A stretch of 64,000 nt of DNA from a beta proteobacterium L13 (GCA_000335715.1 AMYZ01000008.1:104634-168633), one strand, 5' to 3'; counted from the stretch's first letter, positions 24,864 to 34,700 are shown. Translations and numbers: made by a program. The notes: generated by a model from the letters alone, not told the origin.

Positions 24864-25832
24864 ATGGATACTTTAAAAGCGCTAATGGTCTTCATGACCA
24901 CTGCTGAGAACGGCAGCTTTTCCGATGCTGCTCGCAAGCTGGGCGTCTCGCCAGCTGCAGTCAGCCAGAGCATTGCCCGTCTGGAGCAAGAACTGGAGGT
25001 ACGTTTGTTCAACCGTACCACCCGCCAGCTGACCCTTACCGAAGATGGCCGCCGTTTCTATGCACAGTGCCGTGGCCCGGTAAACAACCTGGATTCGGCT
25101 ATTAACCAGCTCAAAGCCAGCCGCGATGAGCCCGCTGGCCACCTGCGCATCAGTTTGCCGAATGCTTTTGGCCGCCGCTTCATCCTGCCGCTGATGGAAG
25201 AGTTCTGCCAGCGCTACCCGAAGATCCGTGTGTTCTTTGGCATGGACGACCATTTCAGCGACCTGATCGAAGACGGTTACGACGTGGGCGTGCGTGTGGG
25301 CATGATGCCTGATAGCCGCATGGTGGCACGCCACCTGGCGCACATCCCGCAATACGTGGTGGCATCGCCGGACTACTGGGCCGAACACGGCAAGCCGCGC
25401 AGCCCGGAAGAGCTGTCGGCACACGACTGTATCAACTTCCAGTTCCCGACTTCGGGCCGCCTGTACAAGTGGGAGTTCGAACGTAATGGCGAGCGTATCC
25501 CGCTGGAAGTCACCGGTACTTACACGGTGAACGACGTGGATTCGGTGGTAGAAATGGCACGCCTGGGCCTGGGCGTGGCGCAGCTGCCGGGGCACGAAGT
25601 GCTGGCCGACGTGCGTGCTGGCCGCCTGCAAGCCGTGCTCACCGACTACGTGTCGATGGAGCGCTCCATCTATATTTGCTTCCCGCACCGCGACCACATT
25701 GCGCCGCGTACCCGCGTGTTTGTCGATTTTGCGGTGGAGAAGCTGCTGGATCACCCGGACATTATCGCCGACCTGCCAGGCGTGGATTTGTCTGCCAAGC
25801 GCGAAGCACTGCGCATGCACCTGGGCCTGTAA
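24864..25832 (+). CDS. LysR family transcriptional regulator
   Basis: A 322-residue LysR regulator. The HTH spans residues 1-60 (GSFSDAARKLGVSPAAVSQS, RLFNRTTRQLTLTEDG). The effector domain has GHLRISLPNAFGRRFILPLM, DGYDVGVRVGMMPDSRMVAR and GLGVAQLPGHEV, typical of the large CrgA-like subgroup. It is followed by a terminator, then puuB on the same strand, so regulating polyamine breakdown is possible but unproven. The C-terminal tail (DLSAKREALRMHLGL) is longer than usual. Confidence 0.9.
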   Translation: MDTLKALMVFMTTAENGSFSDAARKLGVSPAAVSQSIARLEQELEVRLFNRTTRQLTLTEDGRRFYAQCRGPVNNLDSAINQLKASRDEPAGHLRISLPNAFGRRFILPLMEEFCQRYPKIRVFFGMDDHFSDLIEDGYDVGVRVGMMPDSRMVARHLAHIPQYVVASPDYWAEHGKPRSPEELSAHDCINFQFPTSGRLYKWEFERNGERIPLEVTGTYTVNDVDSVVEMARLGLGVAQLPGHEVLADVRAGRLQAVLTDYVSMERSIYICFPHRDHIAPRTRVFVDFAVEKLLDHPDIIADLPGVDLSAKREALRMHLGL

Positions 25833-25853
25833 ACCCGCTGCAGTGTCGCCCAT

Positions 25854-25876
25854 AGCCCGGCTTGCCGGGCTTTTTT
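25854..25876 (+). terminator. Rho-independent terminator after the LysR gene
   Basis: AGCCCGGC (25854-25861) and GCCGGGCT (25864-25871) form a stem followed by six T (25871-25876). The TT loop implies the innermost pair opens. Confidence 0.85.
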
Positions 25877-25898
25877 GCGACATGGCCGTTTAACATAT

Positions 25899-25927
25899 TA
25901 GACAAAGCGTAGGCGCTTGCGCATAAT
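25899..25927 (+). promoter_or_regulatory. puuB promoter with internal dyad
   Basis: TAGACA (25899-25904) and CATAAT (25922-25927) are spaced by 17 bp, a good sigma-70 layout 60 bp before puuB. Between the boxes lies AAGCG-N4-CGCTT (25905-25918), well placed for a repressor. Confidence 0.55.
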
Positions 25928-25986
25928 CCAAGCCATAAACCCGTGCCTGTTGGCCGCAAGTGTTTAAAAAATGGATGGGATACCTC

Positions 25987-27273
25987 ATGAGTCAGCGCAT
26001 CGAACACACTAATTCCTACTACGCCTATTCTGCTAACCCTAGCCCAGAGCGCCCTGCGCTGGCGGGGAGCGTGCGGGCAGACGTCTGCGTGATTGGCGCC
26101 GGCTATACCGGTATCTCCACCGCACTGCACCTGGCGGAAGCCGGCTTGAACGTGGTGGTGCTGGAAAGCGCCCGCGTGGGCTGGGGCGCCTCCGGCCGTA
26201 ACGGCGGCCAGATTGTGAACAGCTACAGCCGCGATATGGATGTCATCGAGGCGCGCCACGGCAAGGAAGCCGCCAAGCGCCTGGGCGCCATGGCGTTTGA
26301 AGGCGGCAAGATCATCCGCGAGCGCATCGCCAAGTACAACATCCAGTGCGACCTGAAAGACGGCAATGTGTTTGCCGCCTTTACCCAGAAGCAGCTGGAC
26401 GAGCTGGACGCCAAGCGCCGCCTGTGGGAAAGCTTCGGCCACACCGGCATCCAGATGATCGACAAGGCCGGCATGCAGCGCATCGTGAACTCCGACGAGT
26501 ACGTGGGCGCACTGCTGGACAACTGGGGTGGCCACATCCACCCGCTGAACCTGGTGCTGGGCGAGGCTGCCGCGTTCGAGTCGCTGGGCGGCCGCATTTA
26601 TGAACAATCTGCCGTCACCAGCGTGGTACGCGGCCAAGCTGCCGTGGTGAAAACCGCTGGCGGCCAGGTAACTGCCGATTTTGTGGTGGTGGCCGGTAAT
26701 GCCTATCTGGGTGACCTGATCCCGATGCTGGCCGAGAAAACCCTGCCGTGCGGCACCCAGGTGGTAACGACCGAGCGCCTGTCGCCCGAGCTGGCGCGTA
26801 GCCTGCTGCCCGGCGACAACTGCGTGGAAGACTGCAACTTCCTGCTGGACTACTACCGCCTCACCGGCGATAACCGCCTGCTGTACGGCGGCGGCACGGT
26901 ATACGGTGCGCGCGACCCGGGCGCCATCGAAAGCCTGATCCGCCCGAAAATGCTGAAAACCTTCCCGCAACTGAAAGACGTGAAAATCGAATTCGGCTGG
27001 ACCGGCAACTTCTCGCTCACGCTCACGCGCCTGCCGCAGGCCGGCCGTATCGATAACAACATCTACTACTCGCAAGGCTGCAGCGGCCACGGTGTGACCT
27101 ACACCCATCTGGCCGGCCGCATCATGGCCGAAGCCATCCGCGGCCAGAGCGAGCGCTTTGACGCCTTTGCCAGCCTGCCGCATTACCCGTTCCCGGGTGG
27201 CCGCCTGTTCCGTGTGCCCATGCTCACGCTGGGTGCCTGGTGGTACGGCATGCGCGACAAGCTGGGCCTGTAA
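25987..27273 (+). CDS. puuB: Gamma-glutamylputrescine oxidase
   Basis: A 428-residue FAD-dependent oxidase (E. coli PuuB is 426). It matches PuuB from end to end in phrases such as HTNSYYAYSAN, DVCVIGAGYTGISTALHLAE (FAD site, near residue 33), GASGRNGGQIVNSYSRDMDV, GGHIHPLNL, VAGNAYLGD, CGTQVVTTERLS, CSGHGVTYTHLAGRIMAEA and LPHYPFPGGRLFRVP. It oxidises gamma-glutamylputrescine to the aldehyde in putrescine catabolism. No other puu genes are adjacent. The ATG at 25987 gives the family length; in-frame codons at 25960 and 25972 are alternatives. Confidence 0.93.
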   Translation: MSQRIEHTNSYYAYSANPSPERPALAGSVRADVCVIGAGYTGISTALHLAEAGLNVVVLESARVGWGASGRNGGQIVNSYSRDMDVIEARHGKEAAKRLGAMAFEGGKIIRERIAKYNIQCDLKDGNVFAAFTQKQLDELDAKRRLWESFGHTGIQMIDKAGMQRIVNSDEYVGALLDNWGGHIHPLNLVLGEAAAFESLGGRIYEQSAVTSVVRGQAAVVKTAGGQVTADFVVVAGNAYLGDLIPMLAEKTLPCGTQVVTTERLSPELARSLLPGDNCVEDCNFLLDYYRLTGDNRLLYGGGTVYGARDPGAIESLIRPKMLKTFPQLKDVKIEFGWTGNFSLTLTRLPQAGRIDNNIYYSQGCSGHGVTYTHLAGRIMAEAIRGQSERFDAFASLPHYPFPGGRLFRVPMLTLGAWWYGMRDKLGL

Positions 27274-27317
27274 TACCGGTAGGTGCCGGGCACCTGCCTT
27301 ACGCTCTGTCCATCCTC

Positions 27318-27344
27318 GGCTGGCCTCGTGCCAGCCATTTTTTT
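27318..27344 (+). terminator. Rho-independent terminator after puuB
   Basis: GGCTGGC (27318-27324) and GCCAGCC (27330-27336) form a 7-bp stem with a 5-nt loop, followed by A and seven T. Confidence 0.88.
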
Positions 27345-27349
27345 GCCTG

Positions 27350-27727
27350 TCAGAACGGCCACACCAGCTTGGTTTTGGCAACCGCAATCATGTAAATGGG
27401 CATGGCCACCGCAGCGGCCAGTACCACGGCGCGCCACGGCGAGCCGTGCAGCTTTTTCAGGCCGATGGTGCCCAGCGCGATATACGCCAGCAGCGCGGCG
27501 ATTTTGGCCGCCAGCCAAGGCTGGTTATGCGGCGACAGCCCGGCCATCACCGCCAGCGTGATGGCTGCGGCCAACAGGCCGGTGTCGATCACGTGCGGCG
27601 CGATTTTCAGCGCACGCGCCTGCAGCAGGGCAGGGCGGGTGTAAGACAGCACGGCGCGGGCAGCAAACAGGGTGACAGACAGATACGCCAGCCCGGCGTG
27701 CGCGTGTTTCAGAACCTGATAATCCAT
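27350..27727 (-). CDS. SirB2 family membrane protein
   Basis: A 125-residue protein with four hydrophobic helices. It starts MDYQVLKHAHAGLAYLSVTL and contains RALKIAPHVIDTGLLAAAI and AALLAYIALGTIGLKKLHG, all characteristic of SirB2, a small membrane family of unknown biochemical role named after a Salmonella invasion-gene regulator locus. GAGG precedes the ATG. It is divergent from recC with 107 bp between the starts. Confidence 0.82.
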   Translation of the reverse strand: MDYQVLKHAHAGLAYLSVTLFAARAVLSYTRPALLQARALKIAPHVIDTGLLAAAITLAVMAGLSPHNQPWLAAKIAALLAYIALGTIGLKKLHGSPWRAVVLAAAVAMPIYMIAVAKTKLVWPF

Positions 27728-27834
27728 GGTGAAGCCTCAAAGTAGATAGACGTCGTGCGGCGCGATCATACCGCTTTGTACCGCAGGCAGAATGCTAAAC
27801 TGCCGGGGTCGATGACCACGCCATAGCCTGCGCC

Positions 27835-30800
27835 ATGCCGCTGAACCTGTATCAATCCAACCGCCTGGAAGCCCTGGGCATCCTGTACAGCCACCTCACA
27901 GACAGCCCGCTGGCCGATGCGTTCGCGCCGGAAGTCATCATGGTGCAAAGCCGTGGCATGGGGCGCTGGCTGACATTGAACCTGGCGCAGCAGCGCGGCC
28001 TGGCGGCCAACCTGGAATTCGTGCTGCCGGCCGGCTTTGGCTGGCGGCTGATGCAGGCCGTACTGCCCGAGCTGCCGCCCAAATCCGCCTTTGCCCCCGA
28101 CGTGCTGTGCTGGCGGCTGATGGACGTGCTGCCCACGCTGGCCGGCGAGCCGTTTACCCCGCTGCAGCGCTACCTGCAGGGCGGCGAGCTGGCGTGCTTC
28201 GAGCTGGCCGGCAAGATCGCCGATATCTACGACCAATACCTGGTGTTCCGCCCCGACTGGATACGCGCCTGGGAAGCCGGCCGCCTGCTGGGGCTGGGCG
28301 AAGACGAAGCCTGGCAGGCCGCGCTGTGGCAAAGGTTGGCCGCAGAGGTGCCCGGCCGCCACCGCGTGATGATGCTGGACGACTTCTTTGCCCGCCTGCG
28401 CAGCGAGCACCTGCCGCAGCGCGTGTCGGTATTCGGCATCGCCACGCTGGCGCCCATGTACCTGGCGCTGCTGCAGCGCATGGCCGAGCTCACCGAGGTG
28501 AATGTGTTCCTGCTCAACCCCAGCGAAGCCTATTGGGGCGACCTGCAGGCGCGCAGCCGCCAGGCGGCGCTGTTTGACGACGACGCCAGCGCCGGCGGCC
28601 ACCCGCTGCTGGCGTCGCTGGGCCAGCAGGGGCGCGACTTTTTCGACGAGCTGGCCGGCGGCGTGGCGCAGCCCATGTCGGCCTTCATGGCGCCGGACGG
28701 CCACAGCCTGCTGGCGCGCCTGCAGCACGATATCCTCACGCTGACCCCGCCTGCGGCCAACGTGGCACCCTATAGCGCGGGGGATGCGTCCATCCGCTGC
28801 CATATCGCCCACAGCCCCATGCGCGAGCTGGAGGTGCTCAAAGACCAGCTGCTGGCCATGCTGGCCGCCGCCCCGTCGCTGACACCGGCCGATATCGCCG
28901 TGCTCACCCCCGATATCAACGCCTACGCGCCCTACATCGACGCCGTATTCGGCTACCGCAGCGACGCGCCGTCCATCCCCTACAGCATCGCCGACCGCCG
29001 CCTGGCGCGCGAGGTACCGCTCTTGGCCACCTTTGGCGCCGTGCTGCAGCTGGCCGACTCGCGCTTTGCCGCCAGCGACGTACTGGCCCTGCTGGACTGC
29101 CCGGCGCTCTTGGCGCGCTTTGGCCTGGCCGACGACGACGTCAGCCTGCTGGCGCAATGGGTGCGCCAGGCCGGCATACGCTGGGGGCGCGACGCCGAAC
29201 ACAAAGCCCGGCTCGGCCTGCCCGCCGAGCCCACGCACACCTGGCGCTGGGGGCTGGACCGCCTGCTGCTGGGCACCATGCTGCCCGCCAGCCTGGCCGG
29301 CGACGGCGCGCCACTGTTTGCCGGCCTGCTGCCAGATAGCGCCGCCCAGGGCCAGGCCGCCGACAAACTCGCCAGCCTGGCCAGCCTGTACGACGTGCTG
29401 GCAGGGTTGGCCGCAGACTGGGCGCAGCCCGCCAGCATGGCCGGTTGGGCGCAGCGCCTGCGCGACGCCGCGGCGCAGCTGTTTCTGGTAGACGAAGCCG
29501 ACGAAGCCGCGCTGCAGCTGCTGCACGGCATTGCCGACACGCTCACTGCCGACGCCGCGCTGGCGCAGTTTGACGGCGCGCTGCCGCTGGCAGTGATCCG
29601 CGACGCCGTGCTGCGCCAGCTGGACATGTCGTCCAGCGGCGGTTTTCTTACCGGCGGGCTTACCTTCTGCGCCATGGTGCCGATGCGCTCCATCCCGTTC
29701 CGCGTGCTGTGCCTGGTGGGCATGAACGACGGCGCCTACCCGCGCGACGAGCGCCCGGTCAGCTTCGACCTGGTGGCGCGCAACCCGCGCCGTGGCGACC
29801 GCTCGCGCCGTTTCGACGACCGCTACCTGTTTCTGGAAGCCATCCTGTCCGCGCGCGACGCGCTGTACCTGAGCTGGGTTGGCCGCAGCGTGCGCAGCGA
29901 CGAGCCATTGCCACCGTCGCCGCTGGTGGCCGAGCTGCTGGACACCCTGGCCAGCATGTGCGGTGGCGATGTGGCACCGGCCATCACCACCCGCTACCCG
30001 CTGCAGCCCTTCAGCCGCCGCAGCTACGACGGCAGCCTGCCCAGCTACGAGCCGCTGTGGGCCGCCGCGCTGGCGCAGCCGGCCGCCGCCGCGCAGCCCT
30101 TTGCCAGCACGCTGCCCGCCGTGGCACCGCAGGTGGTGCTGCTGGCCGATTTCCTGCGCTTCTGGCGCAACCCGGTACGCGCCTGGCTGGCCGACCGACT
30201 GGGGCTGAAGCTGGCGCGCCACGCCGACGAGCTGCCCGTGCGCGAGCCGTTTGCCATCGACCGTGACAGCCGCAGCGACATCCGCGACACCCTGGTCGGC
30301 AGCCTGCTGGCCGGCAAGCCGCTGCGCCACGCCGAAGCACGCCTGGCCGGCCAGGGCCTGCTGCCCGATGCCGCGCTGGGCGACGCCTGCCTGGCGCAAG
30401 AGCGCGCCGCCAGCGCCCGCTTTGCCGCCCGCCTGCCATCCAGCCTGCTGGCCGACACCCTGCCGCCGCAGCCGGTACGGCTACAGCTGGGCGGGGTGAT
30501 GCTCAGCGGCGAGCTGGCCGGCCTGCGCCCCGAAGGCCTGCTGCGCGTGGTACCGCGCAAGGCTTACGCCACCGAGTTCATCACCCTGTGGCTGGAACAC
30601 TTGGTGAGGTTGGCCGCAGGCCTGCCCGGCATCGCCCCCGACAGCGTGCTGTACGCCGACGACGGCGTGCACCGCCTGGGTGCCAGCAGCCGCGACGGCC
30701 AGCCGCTGGACGCCCACGCGCTGCTGGCAGCGTGGATGGCGCGCTACCTGCAGGGTCAAAGCCAGCCGTTGCCGTTCTTTGCCCGCACCTCGCTGGCCTA

Positions 30801-31011
30801 CGCCCGCGCCGAGCCTGGCAAGCAAATGGGCGCCGCGCAAAACGAGTGGTCGCCCGACTTCACCGGCCTGGGCCGCACCCCGCAGCGCGACGATGCGGCC
30901 AACCTGCTGGCCTTCCGCCACCTGGAGCCGCTGTCCGACCCGCTGTTCGCGCAGCTGGCCGATACGCTGCTGGCGCCGCTGGTGGGCGCGTTGATAAATG
31001 AAAAGGATTAG
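27835..31011 (+). CDS. recC: Exodeoxyribonuclease V subunit gamma (RecC)
   Basis: A 1058-residue RecC (E. coli RecC is 1122). The N-terminus LNLYQSNRLEALGILYSHL and VMVQSRGMGRWLTL-like segment are family hallmarks. Further matches are PLQRYLQGGELACFELAGKIADIYDQYL-type sequence near residue 120, FLTGGLTFCAMVPMRSIPF near 605, and GMNDGAYPRDERPVSFDLV near 630. RecC forms the channel that recognises Chi and guides the split strands in the RecBCD helicase-nuclease. It carries five exact repeat copies (28334, 29405, 29877, 30608, 30894) and two near copies. A low-GC module follows before recB. Confidence 0.95.
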   Translation: MPLNLYQSNRLEALGILYSHLTDSPLADAFAPEVIMVQSRGMGRWLTLNLAQQRGLAANLEFVLPAGFGWRLMQAVLPELPPKSAFAPDVLCWRLMDVLPTLAGEPFTPLQRYLQGGELACFELAGKIADIYDQYLVFRPDWIRAWEAGRLLGLGEDEAWQAALWQRLAAEVPGRHRVMMLDDFFARLRSEHLPQRVSVFGIATLAPMYLALLQRMAELTEVNVFLLNPSEAYWGDLQARSRQAALFDDDASAGGHPLLASLGQQGRDFFDELAGGVAQPMSAFMAPDGHSLLARLQHDILTLTPPAANVAPYSAGDASIRCHIAHSPMRELEVLKDQLLAMLAAAPSLTPADIAVLTPDINAYAPYIDAVFGYRSDAPSIPYSIADRRLAREVPLLATFGAVLQLADSRFAASDVLALLDCPALLARFGLADDDVSLLAQWVRQAGIRWGRDAEHKARLGLPAEPTHTWRWGLDRLLLGTMLPASLAGDGAPLFAGLLPDSAAQGQAADKLASLASLYDVLAGLAADWAQPASMAGWAQRLRDAAAQLFLVDEADEAALQLLHGIADTLTADAALAQFDGALPLAVIRDAVLRQLDMSSSGGFLTGGLTFCAMVPMRSIPFRVLCLVGMNDGAYPRDERPVSFDLVARNPRRGDRSRRFDDRYLFLEAILSARDALYLSWVGRSVRSDEPLPPSPLVAELLDTLASMCGGDVAPAITTRYPLQPFSRRSYDGSLPSYEPLWAAALAQPAAAAQPFASTLPAVAPQVVLLADFLRFWRNPVRAWLADRLGLKLARHADELPVREPFAIDRDSRSDIRDTLVGSLLAGKPLRHAEARLAGQGLLPDAALGDACLAQERAASARFAARLPSSLLADTLPPQPVRLQLGGVMLSGELAGLRPEGLLRVVPRKAYATEFITLWLEHLVRLAAGLPGIAPDSVLYADDGVHRLGASSRDGQPLDAHALLAAWMARYLQGQSQPLPFFARTSLAYARAEPGKQMGAAQNEWSPDFTGLGRTPQRDDAANLLAFRHLEPLSDPLFAQLADTLLAPLVGALINEKD

Positions 31012-31012
31012 T

Positions 31013-31276
31013 ATGATGCAGTGGCAATATCAAATAAATTGGGATGCTGTAATGAAATTTATTTTGCGAACTCTTGGTGTGGTGGCTAAGTTTTTTTGGC
31101 GATTTTTAGCATTTCTTTTCGGATTGCTTTTGGTTTTTTTTGCTTATGGCTTGTTAATGGAAGGTAAGTTCTCAGGGGTTGAATTTATCTCTGTTATTGT
31201 CATTTCAATTTTTCTTTTTTTATGGTGGTGCTTGTCTCTGATATTCAGGAGTTTTCGATTGGGGGGGCAGTTCTAA
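31013..31276 (+). CDS. Small two-helix membrane protein of a low-GC module (frame 1 part)
   Basis: An 87-residue ORF starting 1 bp after the recC stop, with AAAAGGATT as ribosome-binding site. It has two strong hydrophobic segments, near residues 20-48 (WRFLAFLFGLLLVFFAYGLL) and 57-78 (FISVIVISIFLFLWWCLSLI). GC is about 40% or less against about 65-70% in recC and recB. It ends shortly after a G7 tract (31261-31267), where it overlaps the next ORF by 55 bp in another frame. I do not recognise the family. It may be the N-terminal part of one frameshifted or phase-variable protein. Confidence 0.6.
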   Translation: MMQWQYQINWDAVMKFILRTLGVVAKFFWRFLAFLFGLLLVFFAYGLLMEGKFSGVEFISVIVISIFLFLWWCLSLIFRSFRLGGQF

Positions 31277-31740
31277 AATTAAGGGATATGAAGAAGGATG
31301 TGGATGAGTCGGTGCGGCAGCTTGAGAGAGATCGTATCAGCATGTTCAAGATTTTCCTAAAACTCTCTCTGCGGTTGTCGGGGGGCTTTGGTGATGATAA
31401 TAGTTCAATAGATGACAGGGTTGGTAATTTCTTGTTGTTGGTACAAAAGATTGAATCATCAGGATGCCTGCAAGATCTTAAGCAAGATATAATTGAGCCA
31501 TTTGAATTAATTCGAGAAGGACAGTTTGAAGCGCTGAAGCAGTATTGTGCTGGTGAGTATTTTGACCCTGTGGCTGAATATTTGGAGCTTGCTTCGGTTG
31601 TGTTGAGCTGTGATTTTGTTCGGAGTGTTGCCGCTAAGAAAGAATTTGGTGAAGAGAAGGTGCGCGAAGATCTGAAAAAATCTTTAAATTCAATAAAAGA
31701 GATGATTCGGATAGGAAATTTGTTGGAGGCAACAAATTAA
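31222..31740 (+). CDS. Low-GC helical protein between recC and recB (frame 2 part)
   Basis: A 172-residue open frame, AT-rich like the preceding one. From about residue 20 it reads LKLRDMKKDVDESVRQLERD, a charged helical stretch, then mixed helical sequence ending EKVREDLKKSLNSIKEMI. No known domain is recognised. The first ATG (31222) has no ribosome-binding site and lies within the membrane segment of the overlapping ORF, so independent initiation there is unlikely. ATG at 31288 has AAGGGAT too close to it. Joined to the upstream ORF by a -1 shift at G7, it would give about 242 residues: two membrane helices then a cytoplasmic helical domain. Its end carries the GGAGG used by recB, which starts at the next base. 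Confidence 0.55.
   Translation: MVVLVSDIQEFSIGGAVLKLRDMKKDVDESVRQLERDRISMFKIFLKLSLRLSGGFGDDNSSIDDRVGNFLLLVQKIESSGCLQDLKQDIIEPFELIREGQFEALKQYCAGEYFDPVAEYLELASVVLSCDFVRSVAAKKEFGEEKVREDLKKSLNSIKEMIRIGNLLEATN
31261..31267 (+). other. G7 tract in -1 slippery phase (frameshift or phase-variation site)
   Basis: Seven G follow ATT. In the frame of the upstream ORF the codons are TTG GGG GGG CAG, so the tract forms the heptamer G GGG GGG in the classic X-XXY-YYZ phase. A -1 slip moves ribosomes exactly into the frame of the downstream ORF (GGG GGG GCA). A one-base gain in the tract would do the same. Confidence 0.6.
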
Positions 31741-34700
31741 ATGCAAGCCCTAGACGCCCTGAACTGCCCGCTGTCGGGCATCAACCTGATCGAAGCCTCA
31801 GCCGGTACCGGCAAGACCTGGACCATCGCCGCGCTGTACACGCGCCTGCTGCTGGAGGACGCGCCGGACGGCACGCCGCCGCCCACGCTGGACCGCCTGC
31901 TGGTGGTGACCTACACCAAGGCCGCCACGGCCGAGCTGCGCGAGCGCCTGCGCCGCCGCCTGGTGGAGCTGCAGCAGGTGCTGGACGGCGGCGCGACGGG
32001 CGACCCCTTCCTGCAGGCCATGGCGCACAGGTTGGCCGCAGGCGACATGCCGCTGGCGCAGCAGCGGCTGCGGGCGGCCATCAACGACTTTGACGCAGCG
32101 GCCATCTACACCATTCACGGCTTTTGCCAGCGCGTGCTTACCGATGCCGCCTTCGACAGCGGCCAGACCTTTGCCGCCGAGCTGGCCACCGACAACCACG
32201 CCGACCTGCAGCAGCTGGCCGACGATTTCTGGCGCACGCACATCGTGGCGCAGCCCGCGCTGGCGCAGGTGCTGGCCGAAAACGGCGACACGCCGGACGC
32301 CTGGCTGGCCGAGGTGCGGCCGTATCTGTCCAAACCCTATCTGCGCACCCCAAGCATCGACAGCGCCGCACTGTTGGCCGCCCGCGAAGCCGCCGCCGCA
32401 GCCTGGGCGCCACTGCAGGCCGATAGCGCCACGCTGGCCGAGGGCTGCGCGCTAGTGTTGGCCGCAGAGGGGCTGAAGCAGACCAGCTACAAGCCGGCGC
32501 AGTGCCAGCGCTACGTGCGGCTGCTGCAGATGCTGGCCGCCGACGCCAGCCTGCCGCAGCTATCGTCCACCCAGGCCAAAGACCTGGCGCGCCTGGGGCA
32601 AAGCCAGCTGGACAAAGGCGTGAACAAAGGCCACAGCGCGCCGCAGCACCGGCTGTTTGCGCTGGTGGATGGCTGGCTGGCCGCGTGGGACAGCTACAGC
32701 CGCCAGCTGGCGCAGAACATCGCCGGGCTCAAGCTGGCCATGATCGCGTGGATAGACCGGCACGCCGTGGCGCAGCGCCGCGCCACGCGCAGCCGCGGCT
32801 TTGACGACCTGCTTACCGACCTGGCCAGCGCGCTGGACGACCCCGAGCACGGCGCCAGGTTGGCCGCACGCATTGCCGCCGACTTTGCCATAGCGCTGAT
32901 CGACGAATTCCAGGATACCGACCCGCTGCAGTACCGCATCTTCCGCCGCGCCTTTGTGCAGCAGGCGCGGCCGGTGTTCATGGTGGGGGACCCCAAGCAG
33001 GCCATTTACAGCTTTCGCGGCGCCGACATTTTTGCCTACCTGAGCGCGCGCGACGATGCCCCGGCCGACAAGCAATACACGCTGCTGACTAACCGCCGCA
33101 GCCAGCCGCCGCTGGTGGCCGCTGTGAGCCAGCTGTTTGATCGGCCGCAGCCGTTTCTGCTGGACGGCATCGACTACCCGCAAGTAGACGCCGCGCCCAG
33201 CGGCGGCAGCACCCTGCACGTGGCCGACGACGACGGCGCGCTCACCGTGCTGGCCTTTCCCGCCAGCGATAGCGATAAAGGCGTAAACAAGGCCGAGGCC
33301 ACGCAATACGCCGCCGAAGCCACCGCCCACGAGATCGCCCGCCTGCTGGCGCTGGCGCGCCAGGACAAGGCGCAGCTGGAAAAAGGCGGCAGCCGCCGCG
33401 CGCTGGCCGGTGGCGATATGGCCGTGCTGGTGGCCACCCACCGTCAGGGCGACGCGGTGCGCGATGCCCTGGCCGCCCGCGGCGTGAAAGCCGTCGCGCT
33501 GACGCAGGAAAGCGTTTTTGCCAGCCACGAGGCGGGCGAGCTGCTGGCGCTGCTGCGCGCCTGGGCCGAGCCAGCGTCTGAAACGCGGCTGAAAGTGCTG
33601 TGTGCCACCACGCTGCTGGGGCTGGACGCCGCACAGCTGCTGCAGCTGGCCGAGGACGAGGCCGCGTGGGAGGCGCGACTGGTGGCCAACCACGACGACC
33701 ACAAGCAGTGGCAGCAGCGCGGCTTCATGGCCGCCTGGCGTGGCTTCATGGCGCGCGAGGGCGTAGCGGCGCGCCTGTTGCCGCTGCCGGACGGCGAGCG
33801 CCGCCTGACCAACCTGGGCCATCTGGCCGAGCTGCTGCAGCAGGAAGCCGAGCGCATCGCCGGCCAGGCCCCGCTGCTGGCGTGGTTCGAGGCCGCCGTG
33901 GCCAGCCCGCCGGCCGGCGAGGAGGCGCTGCTGCGGCTGGAAAGCGACGCCGAGCTGGTGAAGATCGTCACCATCCACACCTCGAAAGGCCTGCAGTACC
34001 CGCTGGTGTTCTGCCCCTTTCTGTGGGATGGCGCGCTGGAGCGGCGCGACACCACCTTCTGGCGCTACCGTGACGGTGGCGAGTCGTGGCTAGCGCCGGG
34101 CGAGCTGGTAAGCGACGCCGCGCGCGACGCCGCCCGCAGCGAGATCCTGGCCGAAAAGCTGCGCCTGCTGTACGTGGCGCTGACCCGCGCCGAGCACCGC
34201 CAGTACATCGTATGGGGGCACGTGCAAAAGATGCAGACCGCCGCGCTGTCGTGGCTGCTGCACGGGCGGCATGCGGCCAACCTGGCCAGCCTGGAAGACA
34301 CGCCGCTGTCCGACGCCGCCATCAGTGCCGACCTGGCCGCCTACGCGCGCAGCCAGCCCGGTGCGGTGCACTGCCGCAGCGTGAACGTGGCCATGAACAC
34401 GCTGCCCGCGCTGCAGGCCGGTAGCTTTACCCCGCAGCTGGCCACGGTGCGCCGCCGCCTGCGCACGCCGTGGTGGGTAAGCAGCTTCAGCAGCCTGACC
34501 CGCCACCTGCACGGCGGCGGCGCGGCACGGGCTGGCGAGGTACCGGACCACGACCACGGCCCGCTGCAGGACGTAGCGGCCGCCGAGCAGCTGGCCGACC
34601 GCTTTGCCTTCCCGCGTGGCGCCCGCGCCGGTACTTGCCTGCACGATATGTTCGAGCGCGTGGACTTTACCCGGCCACAAGGTTGGCCGCAGGTGGTGGC

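Noticed and set aside
27766..30399. 877-residue open frame on the minus strand
   Set aside because: Antisense shadow of recC; high GC suppresses stops in this frame, and the translation is repetitive Gln/His/Arg.
31222..31276. Treating the overlap of the two low-GC ORFs as two independent genes
   Set aside because: Not fully rejected, but the downstream start lacks a ribosome-binding site and lies in the membrane helix of the other ORF, so a frameshifted single gene is favoured.
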